From Dictyobacter aurantiacus (lineage in GTDB: Bacteria; Chloroflexota; Ktedonobacteria; Ktedonobacterales; Ktedonobacteraceae), in NCBI RefSeq assembly GCF_003967515.1, contig NZ_BIFQ01000001.1, positions 1,364,001 to 1,428,000 of the forward strand: a stretch of DNA of 64,000 nt, in the 5' to 3' direction. This document shows positions 61,841-64,000 of this stretch, in pieces (the stretch's first letter is position 1; each line of letters begins with the position of its first letter). The translations under genes were made by a program, and so were the position numbers. A model generated the notes under the pieces. It ran no database searches. It was not told where the DNA came from and was given only the letters and a program-made list of their open reading frames with translations.

Positions 61841-64000
61841 ATGGGCGAAATACGTCCGGGGCCAGCACCTGTTCCACGGTTTGCGCTACCCGGGTTGCCT
61901 GTTGTGGTATCAGCCATCGGCTGGTTGACCGGTATCCTACTGGCTACCTGGTTTGCAGCATCCTTTCCCTTTTTACTCCTCTTCGCGGCGATAGGAGTCC
62001 TGCTGGCCCTCATCTACTACTGGCGGACACCTACACTACGCCAGCCGCTGCTGGCACTGCTATTTCTTATTCTGGGAGCCTGGCGCTATACAGGGGTCCT
62101 GCCCGGCAATGATCCACTGTCAATCGCGCATCAGATCAGTTCCAGGGCGGTAAAGGTGCAGGGTACGGTCAGTGATGAACCACGTTTGGAGGGGCGGACA
62201 CGTCTCTTAAAGGTTGCGGTGGAGGGGATTGTCACGCCAGGCAGCACTGGCTGGCAGACGGTACACGGTACGATTGAGGTTCAGATCAGTGGAACCAGTA
62301 TTGAAGATGTCTATGGCGCCAATTATGGAGATCAATTGATGCTCCAGGGGAAGCTTGGCGCGCCTCCTCCCCATGGTCCAGCGGACGTGCTGGCACAGAT
62401 GGCGTTTCCACGGCTCACCATCACCGGTCATGGTGGAAATCCGCTCGTCGCCTGGCTCTATCACTGGCGCGTTCAATTTATGACGTTGATCGAGCAGTCC
62501 CTGCCCCAGCCATACGCGGCCTTGTTGATCGCGATCGTGCTCGGCCTGCGTACGCCACAACTCGGGTCGCTGAGCCAGGCATTTAACGTCACTGGGACCG
62601 CGCACCTCATCGTTCCATCAGGATTTAAAGTTACATTGACAGCCGGGCTGGTCGCCAGCTGTACGCGCTGGTTTTATGAGGGCTGGCTAGCGACAAAGCT
62701 GGGTGGCTCCAGGGTGCGCGGTTGGCAACGCTGGCTCGGTACCCTTATCGTGCTGCTCTGCATCGCCGCGTATACCGTCCTGAGCGGCGCTGGCTCAGCG
62801 GCCATCCGTTCAGGAGTGATGGGGGGCCTGCTGGTGCTGGCCCCCCGACTGGGTCGTACCTACAATATCTATACCGCCCTGGCCTTTACGGCCATGGGCA
62901 TGAGCCTGCTCGATCCATTGGTATTGTGGGATACAGGCTTCCAGCTCTCGTTTCTGGGGACGCTGGGTATCGTGCTCTTTACACCCCATATCCAACGACC
63001 CCTGCATCCACTCACTCGTTTACCGGGGGGGCATTTCCTGGTAGAGACCTGCGCTGTGACGCTGGCGGCACAACTGGCAACACTGCCCATCTTCGCCCTT
63101 ACCTTCCAGCAAATTTCGTTTATCGCGCCCATCGCCAATATGCTCACCGTACCGCTGCTGGGGATCATCATTACCCTTGGCCTGCTCCTCTGCGCGCTGG
63201 GACTGATCTCAGCGCTGGCGGCAACTATCTGTGGCTGGCTGGTCTGGCCGCTGTTGTGGTATATGAGCCAGAGCATCCTTATCTGCGCGGCCCTTCCCGG
63301 TGCCTATCTGAGTGTCACTACGCTGGATAGCCGCCTGGCCTGGCTGTATTATCTTCCTCTCTCCCTATGGCTGCTCTTCCTATTGAAACGCCAGTCCAGC
63401 TATCCAGCCAGTGAGAAACCCCACGTCCCCGGAAAATCACGCTCAAAATGGGGGCAGCGCTTACTCTATGGGGGCATAGCTATTACTATTATTGTGGCTA
63501 CCGCTATCGCCAGCCTGCGCTCACAGGCCACGGGAACAACCATCATCGACTTCTTGCGCGTTGGTCCCACTGGTAAGCCCGCGCAGGGTGAGGCGATCTT
63601 TATCCGTACGGCAGACGCCAAAACGATATTGATCGATGGCGGACTGGATGTACCATCCCTTTCTCAGGCGCTGGATAGCCGCCTCCCATCCTGGCAGCGT
63701 TTCCTCGACCTGGTCATCTTAACGGTTCCACGCACTGACCATCTCCTGGGATTACAGGATGTGGTGACACGCTATCGCGTTGGCGCGGTCGTTGATGGAG
63801 GCATGCTCCATCCTTCGGCCACCTACGCCCGCTGGCGGCAGACGATTCAGGAACAACGGCTTCCCTATCAATCTCTGGCACGTGGAAACGTGCTCACAAT
63901 AGGAGAATATACGTCTCTGCAGATCATGTGGCCGGGCGCGCAACTCCATCCCAGCAAGAGCATACAGGATAATACGCTGGTTATACGCCTCGTGGCTCCC
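61841..64000 (+). CDS. comEC: ComEC-type DNA uptake channel, 3' end outside window
   Basis: 720 codons are visible and the frame runs off the window. The N-terminus has paired membrane helices and a beta domain (DUF4131-like, about 85-200). A Competence-domain core of many helices follows (ALLIAIVLGLRTPQLG, then GTAHLIVPSGFKVTLTAGL). From about 570 comes a metallo-beta-lactamase-like domain (IDFLRVGPTGKPAQGEAIFI, LIDGG, VPRTDHLLGL). In the last motif the usual HPxxDH lacks its first His (VPRTDH). ComEC passes one DNA strand into the cell. GGAGGAGG precedes the ATG. Confidence 0.92.
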   Translation, partial: MGEIRPGPAPVPRFALPGLPVVVSAIGWLTGILLATWFAASFPFLLLFAAIGVLLALIYYWRTPTLRQPLLALLFLILGAWRYTGVLPGNDPLSIAHQISSRAVKVQGTVSDEPRLEGRTRLLKVAVEGIVTPGSTGWQTVHGTIEVQISGTSIEDVYGANYGDQLMLQGKLGAPPPHGPADVLAQMAFPRLTITGHGGNPLVAWLYHWRVQFMTLIEQSLPQPYAALLIAIVLGLRTPQLGSLSQAFNVTGTAHLIVPSGFKVTLTAGLVASCTRWFYEGWLATKLGGSRVRGWQRWLGTLIVLLCIAAYTVLSGAGSAAIRSGVMGGLLVLAPRLGRTYNIYTALAFTAMGMSLLDPLVLWDTGFQLSFLGTLGIVLFTPHIQRPLHPLTRLPGGHFLVETCAVTLAAQLATLPIFALTFQQISFIAPIANMLTVPLLGIIITLGLLLCALGLISALAATICGWLVWPLLWYMSQSILICAALPGAYLSVTTLDSRLAWLYYLPLSLWLLFLLKRQSSYPASEKPHVPGKSRSKWGQRLLYGGIAITIIVATAIASLRSQATGTTIIDFLRVGPTGKPAQGEAIFIRTADAKTILIDGGLDVPSLSQALDSRLPSWQRFLDLVILTVPRTDHLLGLQDVVTRYRVGAVVDGGMLHPSATYARWRQTIQEQRLPYQSLARGNVLTIGEYTSLQIMWPGAQLHPSKSIQDNTLVIRLVAP

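Overview
The window looks like chromosomal DNA of a Ktedonobacteria-type Chloroflexota (inference from gene content, not from a marker tree). Pointers are an MglA-type GTPase next to two roadblock/LC7 proteins, a DUF4388 protein, a Chloroflexi-style ComEC reading VPSGFKV where others have ISGLHVG, DUF929 and VKOR redox proteins, many very small membrane proteins, and intergenic DNA rich in long palindromes. Three tRNA genes (Glu-TTC, Ser-TGA, Arg-CCG) and no rRNA are present. Most genes have a clear AGGAGG-like ribosome binding site, which decided many starts given here.

Layout. 1-3.5 kb: a small coiled-coil protein, an SRPBCC protein, a DUF1003 membrane protein, then an unrecognised transcription unit with a good promoter, a 24-codon reading frame, a folded RNA and two terminators. 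3.5-6.7 kb: mnmA-lepA operon (minus) with a terminator inside its leader. 7-14.2 kb: small membrane protein, SWIM-type protein, GT4 glycosyltransferase, secretion-type ATPase, histidine phosphatase, a tandem palindrome array, and a DUF929 protein whose 3' end runs into that array. 14.5-19.2 kb: VOC protein, tRNA-Glu, moeA, and a DUF4388 protein plus sigma-54-type AAA+ protein operon. 19.4-24.7 kb: tRNA-Ser, GC-rich repeats, serS, a sugar isomerase-like protein, an ABC-F ATPase. 25-36.4 kb: small membrane, DUF402, HEAT, GlsB/YeaQ and HAD proteins, an 825-residue ligase-ACP-acyltransferase, DUF429, the roadblock-roadblock-MglA operon, an amidase, guaB and a 55-residue membrane protein. 36.8-46.6 kb: ABC-2 exporter, VKOR, an OppDF pair without permeases, RecQ, a response regulator fused to a degenerate kinase, and a MalK-like ATPase.

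47-58.4 kb is the accessory part: an HNH endonuclease and an Mrr-like endonuclease in one operon beside a truncated TIR domain; a secreted glycosidase; a TetR-dehydrogenase pair with matching operators; a LysR/hydrolase chimera; and a replication protein plus tyrosine recombinase abutting the 3' end of tRNA-Arg, which looks like an integrated plasmid-type element. 58.6-64 kb: MOSC protein, inositol monophosphatase family protein, and the DNA-uptake operon comEA - small membrane protein - comEC, cut by the window end.

The most unusual genome-scale signal is a dispersed family of roughly 130-200 bp elements. Their flanking modules are conserved and two copies carry 16-bp terminal inverted repeats, but their central palindromes differ between copies while both arms stay almost perfectly complementary. 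One locus has become a five-unit tandem array.
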